Of a stretch of 64,000 nucleotides of DNA, positions 28,759 to 37,946 are shown piece after piece. The DNA is taken from assembly GCF_008727775.1 (NCBI RefSeq), contig NZ_CP044232.1, forward strand, positions 434,001 through 498,000, read 5' to 3'. The notes beneath the pieces are model-generated. The model saw only the letters and a list, made by a program, of their open reading frames with translations, was not told where the DNA came from and did no database searches. The DNA is from Microbacterium lushaniae (GTDB taxonomy: Bacteria; Actinomycetota; Actinomycetes; Actinomycetales; Microbacteriaceae). The position numbers were made by a program, and so were the translations under genes. The first letter of the stretch is position 1, and every line of letters starts with the position of its first letter.

Positions 28759-31700
28759 GGGCAGCCTCGCGCAGCGTGTCACCGGCAGTGAGGCGGCGCA
28801 GCGTGAGGCCGCGGGGCGACTCCACGAACCCCGCATCCCGCAGCGCGCGGCCGACGGCGGTGCCGTACACGAACGCGCCGTTGACCTGCTCGATCGTGAG
28901 GGTGTCGAGCCGCCGGGAGCGGGCGGTGGCGACCAGGTCGCGCGCAGCGGCGGCGAGGGCCTCCTCATCGTCGGTGAAGGCCAGCGCGCTGCGCCCGCCG
29001 CGCTCGAGGTACAGCGTCAGCACGCCGTCCACGAGCACGACGAGCCCCCCGGCTTTCCGGCCCGGCCGGTGCGAGACGCCCTCGAGCCCCGGCCACGACA
29101 GGGCCGCGCCGTAGGGATTCGCCGGGTCGGTGGCGGCGAGGGTCACCGCCCGCATCGGCGCGGGGTCGGGGAGGCCCGCGAACTCCCGCAGGCGGTCGAC
29201 GGTCGTGGAGGCGGCGAACTGCGCGGCGCCGAGCTTCTCGATGACATAGCCCCGGCGGCAGTGCCCCGCCTCCTCGAAGCCCGACAGGATGCGATACACC
29301 TGCGCGAAACCGCCCGGCACCCCCTCCGACTGCACGGCGCCGCGCGTGACCACGCCGTAGCGGTCCAGCAGCAGGCTCGCCGTCGCGGTCGCCCGCAATG
29401 CGGCATCCGGTTCGGGGTTCGGCAGCAGCGACCACCGTCCGCCGATCGCCGGCGGGCGCGGCGGCGCCGAGGTGCGCGGAACCGCGGCCCCACGGTACAG
29501 CCGCGACCGCGGCGCGCGCCGGGCGACGCGGTGGGACTGCCCACCGCCGCTGAGGAGCGTGCGCACCGGCGCGAAGGTGTCGTTGGTGACCCGCCCCGCC
29601 CATGTCAGCGACCACAGTGCCTCGATGACCGACTGCTCGTTCTCGGCCTCGGCCAGGGTGCGCAGCTGGGCGGCGAAGTATGCGCCGCCGGAGGCGAGGG
29701 CCGCCAGCACCCGCGCCTCGAGGCTGTCGGGCGCGATCTCGTCGTCCGGAACGCGCAGCGTGAGGGTGGCAGCATCCGCGGGATGCAGGGCGACCCAGCC
29801 GTCGCGGCCGGGCAGCGTCCCCTCGCCCGACCACACCACCTCGCCGGTCGCGGTGAGTTCGTCGAGCATCGCGGGGGAGTAGCCGCTCACGCGGGAGGGC
29901 AGGATGAGCGACTCCCACGCGCTGGCGGGGATCGGCACGCCGGCCAGCTGCTCCACGACGGCCGCGACCCCGTCGACCCCTTCGAGCGGACGCGTGACGT
30001 GCTGCCACACCGGGAGGAATCGCGCGTACGCCTCGGGCGGCACCGGCTCGACGCTGCCGCGGATCGCGGCCAGCGACCGCATCCGCAGGCGTCGGAGCAC
30101 CTCGGCGTCGCACCACTCGGTGTCATCCCCGTTCCCGGTGCCTGAGGCCGTCGACGGCTCGGGCAGGAAGTAACCGCTCGCGATCCGCCCCTGCGACTCC
30201 AGCCGCTGCAGGGTCAGGCGTGCCACGGCGACGCCCACGCCCAGCCGCTCGGCGACGGCGGACGCGCGGAACGGGGCGTGCGTGCGGGCGTATCGGGCCA
30301 CGAGATCGCCCAGCGGATCGGCCAGCGGCTCCAGGAAGGCATGCGGGATGCCCACCGGCAGCGCCGCGCCGAGGGCGTCGCGGAGGCGACCGGCGTCCTC
30401 GATCGCGGCGATGCGCGGGGTGCCGGCGAGGGTCACGGGGATCGCGCGCCGGTCGCTCACGAGCCGGTCCAGGTGCGCGACGGCCTCGCTCAGGGCGTCG
30501 CCCTCGGTCCCTGAGCCGGTCGACGGGTCCAGGCGCGCCGCCACCTCGGCGGCGTCGAGGGGTCCCAGCACCCGGAGCAGGTCGGCGACCCCTTCCACGC
30601 CCCGCGCGCGGCGCTCCGGATCGAGCCGCTGGGCCTCGCGCTCGAACTGCGCGATGACGTCGGGGTCGAGCAGCTCGCGCATCTCGACCTTGCCGAGCAG
30701 CTCGCCCAGCAGAGCCGGATCCACCGACAGCGCCGCCGCACGGCGCTCGGCCAGCGGCGAGTCGCCCTCGTACATGAACGCGCCGACATACCCGAACAGC
30801 AGGTCGCGCGCATACGGCGACGGCTGCGACGTCGTCGTCTCGACCAGGCGGATGCGCCGCTCCCCGATGCCGCGGGCGATGTGCAGCAGCGCGGGCAGGT
30901 CGTACACGTCCTGGAGCACTTCGCGGAGGGTCTCCAGGATGATCGGGAACGTCGGGTGGCGCCGGGCGACCTCCAGCAGCTGGGCGGACCGCTGGCGCTG
31001 CTGCCACAGGGGCGCGCGCCGGTTGGGGTTCAGGCGGGGCAGGAGCAGCGCGCGGGCGGCGCACTCCCGGAAGCGCGAGGCGAACAGGGCCGAGCCGCCG
31101 ACCTCGTCGGTGACGATCTGCTCCAGCTCGGCCGGGTCGAAGACGAACAGCTCGGCGCCGGGTGCTTCGGCCGCCGCATCCGGCACGCGCGCGATGATGC
31201 CGTCGTCGCTGGCGACGGCTGCTCCCTCCACGCCCAGCCGCTCGCGGATGCGGGCGTTGACCGCCAGCGCCCACGGCGAGTGCACTTGCATGCCGTACGG
31301 GGAATGCAGGATGACGCGCCAGTCGCCGACCTCGTCGCGGCTGCGCTCGACGGTGAGCGTACGGTCGGTGGGGAGGCTCCCGGTGGCTTCGCGCTGCTCG
31401 GCCAGGTAGGAGAGCAGATTCGTGATCGCGTTGTCGTCCAGGCCCGATGCGCGCAGCCGCTCCTGGGCCTTCTCGACGGTCGCGGCGGACAGGTCGCGGG
31501 AGAACTTCCCCAGCGCCTCGCCGAGTTCGGCCGGGCGGCCGATGCCGTCGCCGTGCCAGAACGGCACCTTGCCGGGCTGGCCGAACGCCGGCACGACGTT
31601 GACCCGGTCGTGCGTGATCTCCACGATGCGCCAGCTCGTGGTGCCGAGGGTGAACACGTCGTTGACGCGGGATTCGTAGACCATCTCCTCGTCGAGCTCG

Positions 31701-33460
31701 CCGACGCGCGCGTTCTGCGACTCACCCGCGACGAACACCCCGAACAGACCCCGATCGGGGATGGTCCCGCCGCTGGTGACCGCGATGCGCTGCGCGCCGG
31801 GGCGTCCGGTGAGGGTGCCGGCGTCGCGGTCCCACACGACGCGGGGGCGCAGCTCGGCGAACTCGTCGGACGGATAGCGCCCGGCGAGGAGGTCGAGGGT
31901 CGCCTCGAACGCCGAACGCGGCAGCGAGCGGAAGGGGGCGCTGCGCTTGACGGTGTCGAACCAGCCCTCCACGTCGATGGCACCCAGGGCGGATGCGGCC
32001 ACCGTCTGCTGCGCGAGGATGTCGAGCGGATTCTGCGGAACCGAGATGGCCTCGATCTTCCCGCCCAGCATGCGCTCGGTGACGACCGCGGTGTGCAGCA
32101 CGTCGCTGCGGTGCTTGGGGAACAGCGCCGCGCGGCTGACCTCCCCCACCTGGTGTCCGGCGCGGCCCACCCGCTGCAGCCCGGACGCGGCGCTGGGGGG
32201 AGCCTCGACCTGGATGACGAGGTCGACGGCCCCCATGTCGATGCCGAGCTCGAGGCTGCTGGTGGCCACGACGCAGCGCAGTGAGCCCGATTTGAGCTCT
32301 TCCTCCACCTGGGCGCGCTGCTCCTTGGACACCGAGCCGTGGTGCGCCTTGGCGAGGATCGCCGGTGCACCCGCGTTCGAGCCCGCCTGCGCCATCATGG
32401 CCGCCGGGACCGTGGGCTCGGGCAGGTCGATCCCGAGCCGCTCGGCGTAGATCTCGTTCAGCCGGCCGGTGAGGCGTTCGGCCAGGCGTCGCGAGTTGGC
32501 GAAGACGATCGTGGAGCGATGCTGCAGGATGCGGTCGACGATCGCTTCCTCGACGTGCGGCCACACCGATCCGGTCATCTCGGTGTTCTCGGCGAACCAC
32601 TCCTCGCCGGCTTCGGGTGCCTCCGCGCCGGGGGGCGGGGGAGGGTTCAGCATGTCGTCGACGGGCACGACGACCCGCAGCTCGAACTCCTTCGTCGAGC
32701 GCGGGGCCACGATGTCGACCGGTGCTGCGCCGCCGAGGAAGCGGGCGACCTCGTCGATGGGGCGCACCGTGGCCGACAGCCCGATCCGCTGGGCAGGGCG
32801 ATGCTCCGCCTCCCGTCCGTCCTCCGCGGCGGCCGACCGGCGCAGCGCGTCGAGCCGCTCGAGGCTCACGGCGAGGTGGGCGCCGCGCTTGGTGGCCGCG
32901 ACCGCGTGCACCTCGTCGACGATCACGGTGTGCACATCGCGCAGGGTCTGGCCGGCCTGGCTGGTGAGCATGAGGTAGAGCGACTCGGGGGTGGTGATGA
33001 GGATGTCGGGCGGGGCCGTGATGAGCTTGCGCCGGTCACCCGCGGGCGTGTCGCCCGAGCGCACGCCCACCGTCACCTCCGGCGCCGGGATGCCCAGGCG
33101 CCGGGCGGACTGCCCGATGCCCACCAGCGGGGAGCGCAGGTTGCGCTCGACATCGACCCCGAGCGCCTTCAGCGGCGAGATGTAGAGGACGTGCGTGCCG
33201 CGCGGAGTCTTCGCGCGCTTGGCCGGTCGCTTGCCGGGTGCTGCCGCGGGGGGATCGGGGGGTTGTTCGCGGAACACGCGGTCGATCGCCCAGAGGAACG
33301 CCGAGAGCGTCTTGCCCGATCCGGTCGGGGCCACCACGAGTGCGTTGCGTCCGGCCGAGATGGCCTTCCACGCGCCCTCCTGCGCGGCCGTGGGCGCGGC
33401 GAACGCGCCACGGAACCAGTCCTGCGTCGCAGGGCTGAACCGCTCGAGCACATCGCTCAC
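28751..33460 (-). CDS. lhr: ATP-dependent helicase Lhr
   Basis: Superfamily 2 DNA helicase of 1569 residues, the full length of mycobacterial-type Lhr. Motif I is APTGSGKT at residues 44-51, followed by YISPLKALGVD, motif II DEVHAV, and motif VI GLQRVGRAGHQ; the long C-terminal part includes the winged-helix and Lhr-CTD regions. Lhr translocates 3' to 5' on DNA, unwinds RNA:DNA hybrids and is linked to DNA damage response. The start is GTG at 33460, with GAGGAT ending 6 bases upstream. The downstream nei gene overlaps it, consistent with a DNA repair unit. Confidence 0.96.
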   Translation of the reverse strand: MSDVLERFSPATQDWFRGAFAAPTAAQEGAWKAISAGRNALVVAPTGSGKTLSAFLWAIDRVFREQPPDPPAAAPGKRPAKRAKTPRGTHVLYISPLKALGVDVERNLRSPLVGIGQSARRLGIPAPEVTVGVRSGDTPAGDRRKLITAPPDILITTPESLYLMLTSQAGQTLRDVHTVIVDEVHAVAATKRGAHLAVSLERLDALRRSAAAEDGREAEHRPAQRIGLSATVRPIDEVARFLGGAAPVDIVAPRSTKEFELRVVVPVDDMLNPPPPPGAEAPEAGEEWFAENTEMTGSVWPHVEEAIVDRILQHRSTIVFANSRRLAERLTGRLNEIYAERLGIDLPEPTVPAAMMAQAGSNAGAPAILAKAHHGSVSKEQRAQVEEELKSGSLRCVVATSSLELGIDMGAVDLVIQVEAPPSAASGLQRVGRAGHQVGEVSRAALFPKHRSDVLHTAVVTERMLGGKIEAISVPQNPLDILAQQTVAASALGAIDVEGWFDTVKRSAPFRSLPRSAFEATLDLLAGRYPSDEFAELRPRVVWDRDAGTLTGRPGAQRIAVTSGGTIPDRGLFGVFVAGESQNARVGELDEEMVYESRVNDVFTLGTTSWRIVEITHDRVNVVPAFGQPGKVPFWHGDGIGRPAELGEALGKFSRDLSAATVEKAQERLRASGLDDNAITNLLSYLAEQREATGSLPTDRTLTVERSRDEVGDWRVILHSPYGMQVHSPWALAVNARIRERLGVEGAAVASDDGIIARVPDAAAEAPGAELFVFDPAELEQIVTDEVGGSALFASRFRECAARALLLPRLNPNRRAPLWQQRQRSAQLLEVARRHPTFPIILETLREVLQDVYDLPALLHIARGIGERRIRLVETTTSQPSPYARDLLFGYVGAFMYEGDSPLAERRAAALSVDPALLGELLGKVEMRELLDPDVIAQFEREAQRLDPERRARGVEGVADLLRVLGPLDAAEVAARLDPSTGSGTEGDALSEAVAHLDRLVSDRRAIPVTLAGTPRIAAIEDAGRLRDALGAALPVGIPHAFLEPLADPLGDLVARYARTHAPFRASAVAERLGVGVAVARLTLQRLESQGRIASGYFLPEPSTASGTGNGDDTEWCDAEVLRRLRMRSLAAIRGSVEPVPPEAYARFLPVWQHVTRPLEGVDGVAAVVEQLAGVPIPASAWESLILPSRVSGYSPAMLDELTATGEVVWSGEGTLPGRDGWVALHPADAATLTLRVPDDEIAPDSLEARVLAALASGGAYFAAQLRTLAEAENEQSVIEALWSLTWAGRVTNDTFAPVRTLLSGGGQSHRVARRAPRSRLYRGAAVPRTSAPPRPPAIGGRWSLLPNPEPDAALRATATASLLLDRYGVVTRGAVQSEGVPGGFAQVYRILSGFEEAGHCRRGYVIEKLGAAQFAASTTVDRLREFAGLPDPAPMRAVTLAATDPANPYGAALSWPGLEGVSHRPGRKAGGLVVLVDGVLTLYLERGGRSALAFTDDEEALAAAARDLVATARSRRLDTLTIEQVNGAFVYGTAVGRALRDAGFVESPRGLTLRRLTAGDTLREAARA

Positions 33461-33568
33461 TCCCCCATCCTCTCCTGTGCCGCCGACACCGGCGCGGGCT
33501 TGACGGGTGCGCGGCGACTCGGAGGCGATCTCCGTCCGACGGGGGAGGCATCCCGGCGGTGCCCGCCG

Positions 33569-33574
33569 TAGCGT
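33569..33574 (+). promoter_or_regulatory. -10 box of the 33581 gene
   Basis: TAGCGT ends 6 bases before the ATG at 33581. Confidence 0.5.
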
Positions 33575-33580
33575 CGGAGC

Positions 33581-33853
33581 ATGACGGAGCGCACGCGGGC
33601 ACGATCACGGGGCTGGGCGCACCCACGGGGATGGGCTTGGTGCGGCGGCATCGCGATGGGTGCGGCCCTGGGCGTCGCCTTCGGTCGCACAGAGGAGAAC
33701 CCCGCCCTCGGTATCGTGCTCGGCGTCGGTTTCGGCCTCACGTTCGCGCTGATGTTCGGCGTCGCTACGCCGAGTCCGCGCTCGGGCGATGACGGCGGCG
33801 GCTCGGTCGCGCCCGCGCTCGACGGTGACGGTTCGGGCGCCTCGGGAGATTGA
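33581..33853 (+). CDS. Small membrane protein of unknown function
   Basis: Protein of 90 residues: a basic, Trp-containing N-terminus (TERTRARSRGWAHPRGWAW), two Gly-rich hydrophobic segments (GGIAMGAALGVAFG and GIVLGVGFGLTFALMFGV), then a Ser/Gly/Asp-rich hydrophilic tail. The Gly spacing suggests tightly packed helices. It is divergent from lhr with 120 bp between them. Function unknown. Confidence 0.7.
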   Translation: MTERTRARSRGWAHPRGWAWCGGIAMGAALGVAFGRTEENPALGIVLGVGFGLTFALMFGVATPSPRSGDDGGGSVAPALDGDGSGASGD

Positions 33854-33886
33854 CCCGGGGTGCCGCCGCCGTCTTCCCGGCCGGGT

Positions 33887-34576
33887 TCAGCGAGAGGCAG
33901 CCTCGGCCAGCCCCTCCCACTCGCCCGCGCCGAGGGGCCGCACCTCCCCGGGGCACGCGTAGCGCTCGTCCAGCAGCTGCGTCAGACGCTCACCCAACGA
34001 TGCGATCTGCCCGGGCGCGAGCTGGTCGCCGCCAGGCGCGGGAGAGAGGTAGAGGCTCCCGGTCCTCAGCGCGGGGGCGGAGCCTCCGTTCTCGCACGTC
34101 TCGAAGACGGTGATGAACTCGCGCCCGACGTCGAAGTACACGCCCGGTTGGAGTTCCTCCACGTCGCCCGCGCCAAGGCGTTCGCCTTCGGGCCCGAGGA
34201 AGTCGCGCAGACTCGTCACCGCGTCCAGATAGCTCCCTCCGCCCGGGGTGAAGAGGGTGTGGCTGCTGACGACCTCCACCCGCTCATCGCCGTCGGCCCA
34301 CGCGACCGCGCACGGGCTGCTGGGGCCGGCATCCGCGCCGAAGCCGCGCACCTCCCGCACGCGCTGCACGTCCGCGTCTCCGAGGAGGGTCTCGAGGTCC
34401 TCGGTGGACACGAGCTCGCACCACACCCCGTCCTCGGGGACCTCGCCGTGGGGGATGACCTCCTCCGTCGGCGGCGCCGCGCACCCGGACAGAAGGCCGG
34501 CGACCGCGGCGACCGCGGTCAGCAGCGGCAACGCCGAACGGACCCTGGGCGCGCGCCCCCCTGCCCGTGCGTCCAT
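33887..34576 (-). CDS. DUF3558-like lipoprotein
   Basis: Secreted protein of about 229 residues with the lipobox LSGC after a hydrophobic segment. Mature features include WCELVSTEDLETLLG, SSPCAVAW and FETCENGG, which match small actinobacterial DUF3558-type lipoproteins whose role is unknown; the Cys residues probably form disulfides. The ATG at 34576 is chosen because GGGAGG lies about 8 bases upstream; an ATG at 34603 would add nine residues. It lies downstream of the ABC-F gene on the same strand. Confidence 0.7.
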   Translation of the reverse strand: MDARAGGRAPRVRSALPLLTAVAAVAGLLSGCAAPPTEEVIPHGEVPEDGVWCELVSTEDLETLLGDADVQRVREVRGFGADAGPSSPCAVAWADGDERVEVVSSHTLFTPGGGSYLDAVTSLRDFLGPEGERLGAGDVEELQPGVYFDVGREFITVFETCENGGSAPALRTGSLYLSPAPGGDQLAPGQIASLGERLTQLLDERYACPGEVRPLGAGEWEGLAEAASR

Positions 34577-34634
34577 TGCGATGCCCTCCCCCGGCGCGCC
34601 CATGCTAGCGGATCCTCGATCGGGCTCCGGATGC

Positions 34635-36239
34635 TCACGCCTGGACGAGGCCTCCCGCCGTGAGCTCGAGGGTCAGGTCGGGAGCGAGCCGGCCGAGGAA
34701 CGCGTCGTCGTGGCTGACGATGAGCACCGCCCCGCGATAGGCGGCGAGCGCCCCCAGCAACCGGTCGACCGTGTCCAGGTCGAGGTTGTTGGTGGGCTCG
34801 TCCAGCACGAGCAGCTGCGGCGGCGGGTCGGCCAGGAGGATGCGGGCGAGTGCGACGCGGAAGCGCTCGCCGCCGGAGAGGGTGACGACCTGCCGCTGCA
34901 CCGCATCGCCGCGCAGGAGGAAGCGCGCGAGCCGGTTCCGCAGCTCCACGACGGGCAGCGCGGGCGCCGCCGACCGCACGTTCTCCAGCACCGTCGCCGC
35001 CTCCTCGAGCCCGTCGACCCCCTGCGGCAGGTACCCCACGCGGTCGGTGAACAACTCCGCCCGCACCGCCCCGGTGCCGGCGTCCGACCCGGGGGCGGCG
35101 GAGCGCACGAGACGCTCCAGGAGCGTCGTCTTGCCGATGCCGTTCGGGCCGATCAGTGCGACGCGCTCGGGGCCCTGCACGACCCACGAGCGCTCGGCGT
35201 CGCCGATGCTCAGGATGCGCCGCCCCGCCGCGACGCCGGGATCGGGGAGGTCGATGCGCACGGCCTGGTCCTCGCGCACCCGGCGCTCGGCCGCATCCAG
35301 GGCGGCGCGGGCCTCGTTCTCCTTCTCCCGCACCTCGGTGCGCAGGCGCCCCGCCGACACCTCCGCGGCGCGCTTGCGGTTGCCCGAGACGATGCCGGGG
35401 ACGCGCTTTTCCACCTGTGCCTTGTGGCCCATCTGGGCGCGGCTGGACAGCGTGCGCTCGGCCGCGATCCGGTCGCGCTTCTCGCGCCGCACGACCTGCG
35501 CGGCGGTGCGCTCGGCCTGGCGGGCCGCATCCTGCTCGGCGTCGAGCCATGCCCGCCACTGCGAGTACGGCCCGCCGAAGGTCGACAGCGCGTTCGCGTA
35601 CAGCTCGGCGGTGTCGTCCATGAGCTCGAGGAGGGCGACATCGTGGCTCACGACCACGAGGGCCCCGCGCCACGATCGCACCATCTCGGCGACGCGGGCG
35701 CGGGCATCGCGGTCGAGGTTGTTGGTGGGTTCGTCCAGCAGCGTGATGGGGGCGGCGGCCAGGCGGATGCCGGCGATGGCGACGAGGATCGCCTCTCCGC
35801 CCGAGAGCGAACCGATGGTGCGATCCAGCGCAGTGGGCGGCAGCCCCGCATCGGCCAGCGCGGCGGCCGATCGCGCCTCGACGTCCCAGTCGTCGCCGAC
35901 CGCGTCGAAGTGCTGCGGGTCGGCGTCGCCGGATTCGATCGCCCGCAGCGCCGACAGCGCGTCGGCGACGCCGAGCAGCTCGGCGACGGGCCGGTCGACG
36001 TCGAGAGTCAGCCGCTGCGGCAGATACGCGACGTCCCCCGAGCGGATGACGTGCCCAGAGGTGGGGGCGAGCTCGCCGGCGGCGAGGCGCAGCAGCGTCG
36101 ATTTGCCCGAGCCGTTGCGGCCGACCAGCCCCGTGCGGCCGGAGCCGAACGAGCCGGAGACGCCGTCGAGGGCGATCGTGCCGTCGGCCCACACGAGCGA
36201 GACGGAGTCGAACAGGAGAGCAGAGGAAGGGGTGGGCAT
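34635..36239 (-). CDS. ABC-F family ATPase (ribosome-protection type)
   Basis: Cytoplasmic protein of 534 residues with two ABC ATPase domains and no TM segment. Domain 1 has Walker A GRNGSGKS (residues 40-47), signature LSGGE and LLDEPTNNLD; an Arg/Lys/Gln-rich linker (about residues 235-330, the P-site-tRNA-interaction region) follows; domain 2 has GPNGIGKT, LSGGERFRVALARILL and LVLDEPTNNLDLDT. ABC-F proteins bind the ribosomal E site; many dislodge antibiotics. The upstream promoter, 18-codon ORF and hairpins suggest induction by ribosome stalling, as in known resistance genes. A housekeeping translation role is the alternative. Confidence 0.92.
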   Translation of the reverse strand: MPTPSSALLFDSVSLVWADGTIALDGVSGSFGSGRTGLVGRNGSGKSTLLRLAAGELAPTSGHVIRSGDVAYLPQRLTLDVDRPVAELLGVADALSALRAIESGDADPQHFDAVGDDWDVEARSAAALADAGLPPTALDRTIGSLSGGEAILVAIAGIRLAAAPITLLDEPTNNLDRDARARVAEMVRSWRGALVVVSHDVALLELMDDTAELYANALSTFGGPYSQWRAWLDAEQDAARQAERTAAQVVRREKRDRIAAERTLSSRAQMGHKAQVEKRVPGIVSGNRKRAAEVSAGRLRTEVREKENEARAALDAAERRVREDQAVRIDLPDPGVAAGRRILSIGDAERSWVVQGPERVALIGPNGIGKTTLLERLVRSAAPGSDAGTGAVRAELFTDRVGYLPQGVDGLEEAATVLENVRSAAPALPVVELRNRLARFLLRGDAVQRQVVTLSGGERFRVALARILLADPPPQLLVLDEPTNNLDLDTVDRLLGALAAYRGAVLIVSHDDAFLGRLAPDLTLELTAGGLVQA

Positions 36240-36245
36240 GATGCT

Positions 36246-36297
36246 CCGGTGTGTGCATGCGCTGACACCGGACCCCTGCCCTCAGACGGGCGGGTCC
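36246..36297 (-). promoter_or_regulatory. Putative attenuator hairpins before the ABC-F gene
   Basis: On the minus strand two hairpins overlap by 2 bases: GGACCC...GGGTCC (36297-36270, with an inner CCC/GGG extension) and CCGGTGT...ACACCGG (36271-36246). The 3' arm of the second contains CCGG of the CCGGAG ribosome-binding site located 4 bases before the ABC-F ATG. Only one of the two can form fully, the layout expected of a translation or transcription attenuator. Confidence 0.6.
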
Positions 36298-36321
36298 ACC
36301 GAGCTACGGCGGGTCGACGGT

Positions 36322-36378
36322 TCAGCGCGCGGACAGGGGCGCGGAAGCGACGTCGATCTTCACCGGAGGGATCCTCAC
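36322..36378 (-). CDS. Leader peptide upstream of the ABC-F gene
   Basis: Short reading frame of 18 codons (GTG start, TGA stop): MRIPPVKIDVASAPLSAR. It begins about 14 bases after the predicted transcription start and ends 25 bases before the first hairpin of the ABC-F leader. A ribosome stalled on it could change which hairpin forms. No clear ribosome-binding site precedes it, which fits a near-leaderless start. Translation is inferred, not shown. Confidence 0.55.
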   Translation of the reverse strand: MRIPPVKIDVASAPLSAR

Positions 36379-36398
36379 ACTCGGAACAGGACTCGGCC

Positions 36399-36427
36399 AC
36401 CGTAGTGGGGGCCGTGCGAACGTGCAA
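36399..36427 (-). promoter_or_regulatory. Promoter of the ABC-F transcript
   Basis: On the minus strand TTGCAC (36427-36422) and TACGGT (36404-36399) are separated by exactly 17 bp. Initiation near 36392 would give a leader of about 150 bases before the ABC-F ATG. Confidence 0.65.
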
Positions 36428-36445
36428 CCCGTGCCCGTGCCCGCC

Positions 36446-37105
36446 TCAGCTCGCGGCCGGTTTTTCCAGGCGCTTGCTGAGGAAGGCGTGCACGTCGGCG
36501 AGCTCCGCCTGCGAGACGCTGTGCGCCATGCCGGGGTACACGCGGCCGCTCAGGTCGGAGTGCGCGGGGAGCCACTCGACGGTGTGCGCCACCAGTGCCT
36601 CGGGGATGACGTCGTCGTGGGTGCCGCGTCCCCAGAACACCGGCGGCTTCTGCTCGGTCAGCGTCGCATCCCCCGGAAGGGATCCGGGCGCGACGTATCC
36701 GGACAGGTTCACCACGAAGGCGATGCGCGAAGGATCCAGCCGCAGGGCCTGGAGCGCGACGGACGCGCCCTGCGAGAACCCCAGCAGGCCGATGCTCGGG
36801 GCATCGACGGCGGCATCCAGCCACTCCAGCAGGCCATCGGCTGCCGCCGTCACCGCCGACGGATCGCGTCCGTTCAGTCCCTCGATGGGGTACCACGAGT
36901 ACCCCGGCGACGGCCACGGCGGCGCGAGCGGCGCGCGGACGGCGGCGTAGGCGAACGCGTCGGGGAGGTGCTCGGACAGGGCCAGCAGGTCGCGCTCGTC
37001 GGCGCCGTACCCGTGCAGCAGGATCAGCGCCGGCCGACCGGCGCGCTCCTGGGGCGGGGTGGCCCAGACGACCAGGTCGGGGTCGATGCGCGGCGGCTCG
37101 CTCAT
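36446..37105 (-). CDS. Alpha/beta-hydrolase, phospholipase/carboxylesterase family
   Basis: Cytoplasmic esterase of 219 residues. The fold markers are the oxyanion-hole segment ILLHGYGADERDL (residues 28-40), nucleophile Ser111 in GFSQGAS, Asp164 or Asp165 in GTHDDVIP and His195 in GMAHSVS. The family hydrolyses short-chain carboxylic esters. GAGGAT ends 6 bases before the ATG, and GAAGG directly upstream could serve as a ribosome-binding site. It is divergent from the Nudix-like gene with an 88-bp gap. Natural substrate unknown. Confidence 0.9.
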   Translation of the reverse strand: MSEPPRIDPDLVVWATPPQERAGRPALILLHGYGADERDLLALSEHLPDAFAYAAVRAPLAPPWPSPGYSWYPIEGLNGRDPSAVTAAADGLLEWLDAAVDAPSIGLLGFSQGASVALQALRLDPSRIAFVVNLSGYVAPGSLPGDATLTEQKPPVFWGRGTHDDVIPEALVAHTVEWLPAHSDLSGRVYPGMAHSVSQAELADVHAFLSKRLEKPAAS

Positions 37106-37193
37106 GCCTTCATCCTCTCAGCCCGGCCGGACACCCCGTATTTCCCCGGCCGGGATCCGGGCGTTTTCGGGGCGCGTTGGGTATACAGGGAAC

Positions 37194-37823
37194 ATGCCCG
37201 TGCGCACTCCCGACCCCGACCCGTCCGACGACGGCAACGGCGACGACGCCCGCCGCGAGCCCCTCGGTTCCCCCTTCGACCAGGCCACCGGCCCGGCCGC
37301 CGCCGGCAATCCGGGGTGGCTGAGCGAGGTCGAGCTCACCGAGATCCGTCGCCGCATGCCGATCCTCTACGTGGAGGCCGTGCCCGTGCGCACCGATGGC
37401 ATGGGCGCCGTCGTGCAGGTGGGGATCCTCCTGCGTGCGACCCCGATCGGAGAGATCAGCCGCACGATCGTGTCGGGCCGCGTCCGCTACGGAGAGACCG
37501 TGCGCGACGCGCTGTTCCGTCACCTCGAGAACGATCTCGGCCCCATGGCCTTCCCGCTCCTGCCGCCGCAGGTCACGCCCTTCACCGTGGCGGAGTACTT
37601 CCCCCTGCCCGGGATGACCGCGTTCCACGACGATCGACAGCACGCGGTGTCCCTCGCCTACGTCGTTCCCGTCACCGGCACGTGCGAGCCGCGCCAGGAC
37701 GCGCTGGAAGTGACGTGGCTCTCGCCGGAGGAAGCGTCCTCCGACGCCCTGGCCGCCGAGATGGAGGGCGGCCGCGGCACGCTCATCCGGCTGGCGCTGG
37801 CGAGCGTGGGCGCCCTGCGCTGA
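37194..37823 (+). CDS. Nudix-fold protein (DUF4916-like)
   Basis: Protein of 209 residues. After an acidic disordered N-terminus (about 38 residues) comes a Nudix-like domain: VVQVGILLRATPIGEISRTI, then RVRYGETVRDALFRHLENDLG, which resembles the Nudix box (G, RE and E residues) but lacks the strict REUXEEXGU pattern. Hence catalytic activity on a nucleoside diphosphate compound is uncertain. TATACA lies 6 bases before the ATG along with an AGGGA element. The family is widespread in Actinobacteria and uncharacterised. Confidence 0.75.
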   Translation: MPVRTPDPDPSDDGNGDDARREPLGSPFDQATGPAAAGNPGWLSEVELTEIRRRMPILYVEAVPVRTDGMGAVVQVGILLRATPIGEISRTIVSGRVRYGETVRDALFRHLENDLGPMAFPLLPPQVTPFTVAEYFPLPGMTAFHDDRQHAVSLAYVVPVTGTCEPRQDALEVTWLSPEEASSDALAAEMEGGRGTLIRLALASVGALR

Positions 37824-37836
37824 CCCCTCCGGCCGC

Positions 37837-37903
37837 CGAGACTGCACGCAGCTGACGAGACAGCGACATCATGTCGCGGTCTCGTCGGCACGGTGCAGTC
37901 TCG
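37837..37903. repeat. 67-bp nested palindrome
   Basis: The outer arms CGAGACTGCAC (37837-37847) and GTGCAGTCTCG (37893-37903) are perfect; the inner arms (37854-37869 and 37871-37886, GACGAGAC.GCGACAT type) pair at 15 of 16 around a one-base loop. It lies 13 bp after the Nudix-like gene and about 85 bp before the kinase gene, and has the same span and one-base inner loop as 17745-17811. Confidence 0.82.
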
Positions 37904-37946
37904 CGAAACAGCATGCGGCGATGCGGGGCCTGGCCGGAGGATCCAA

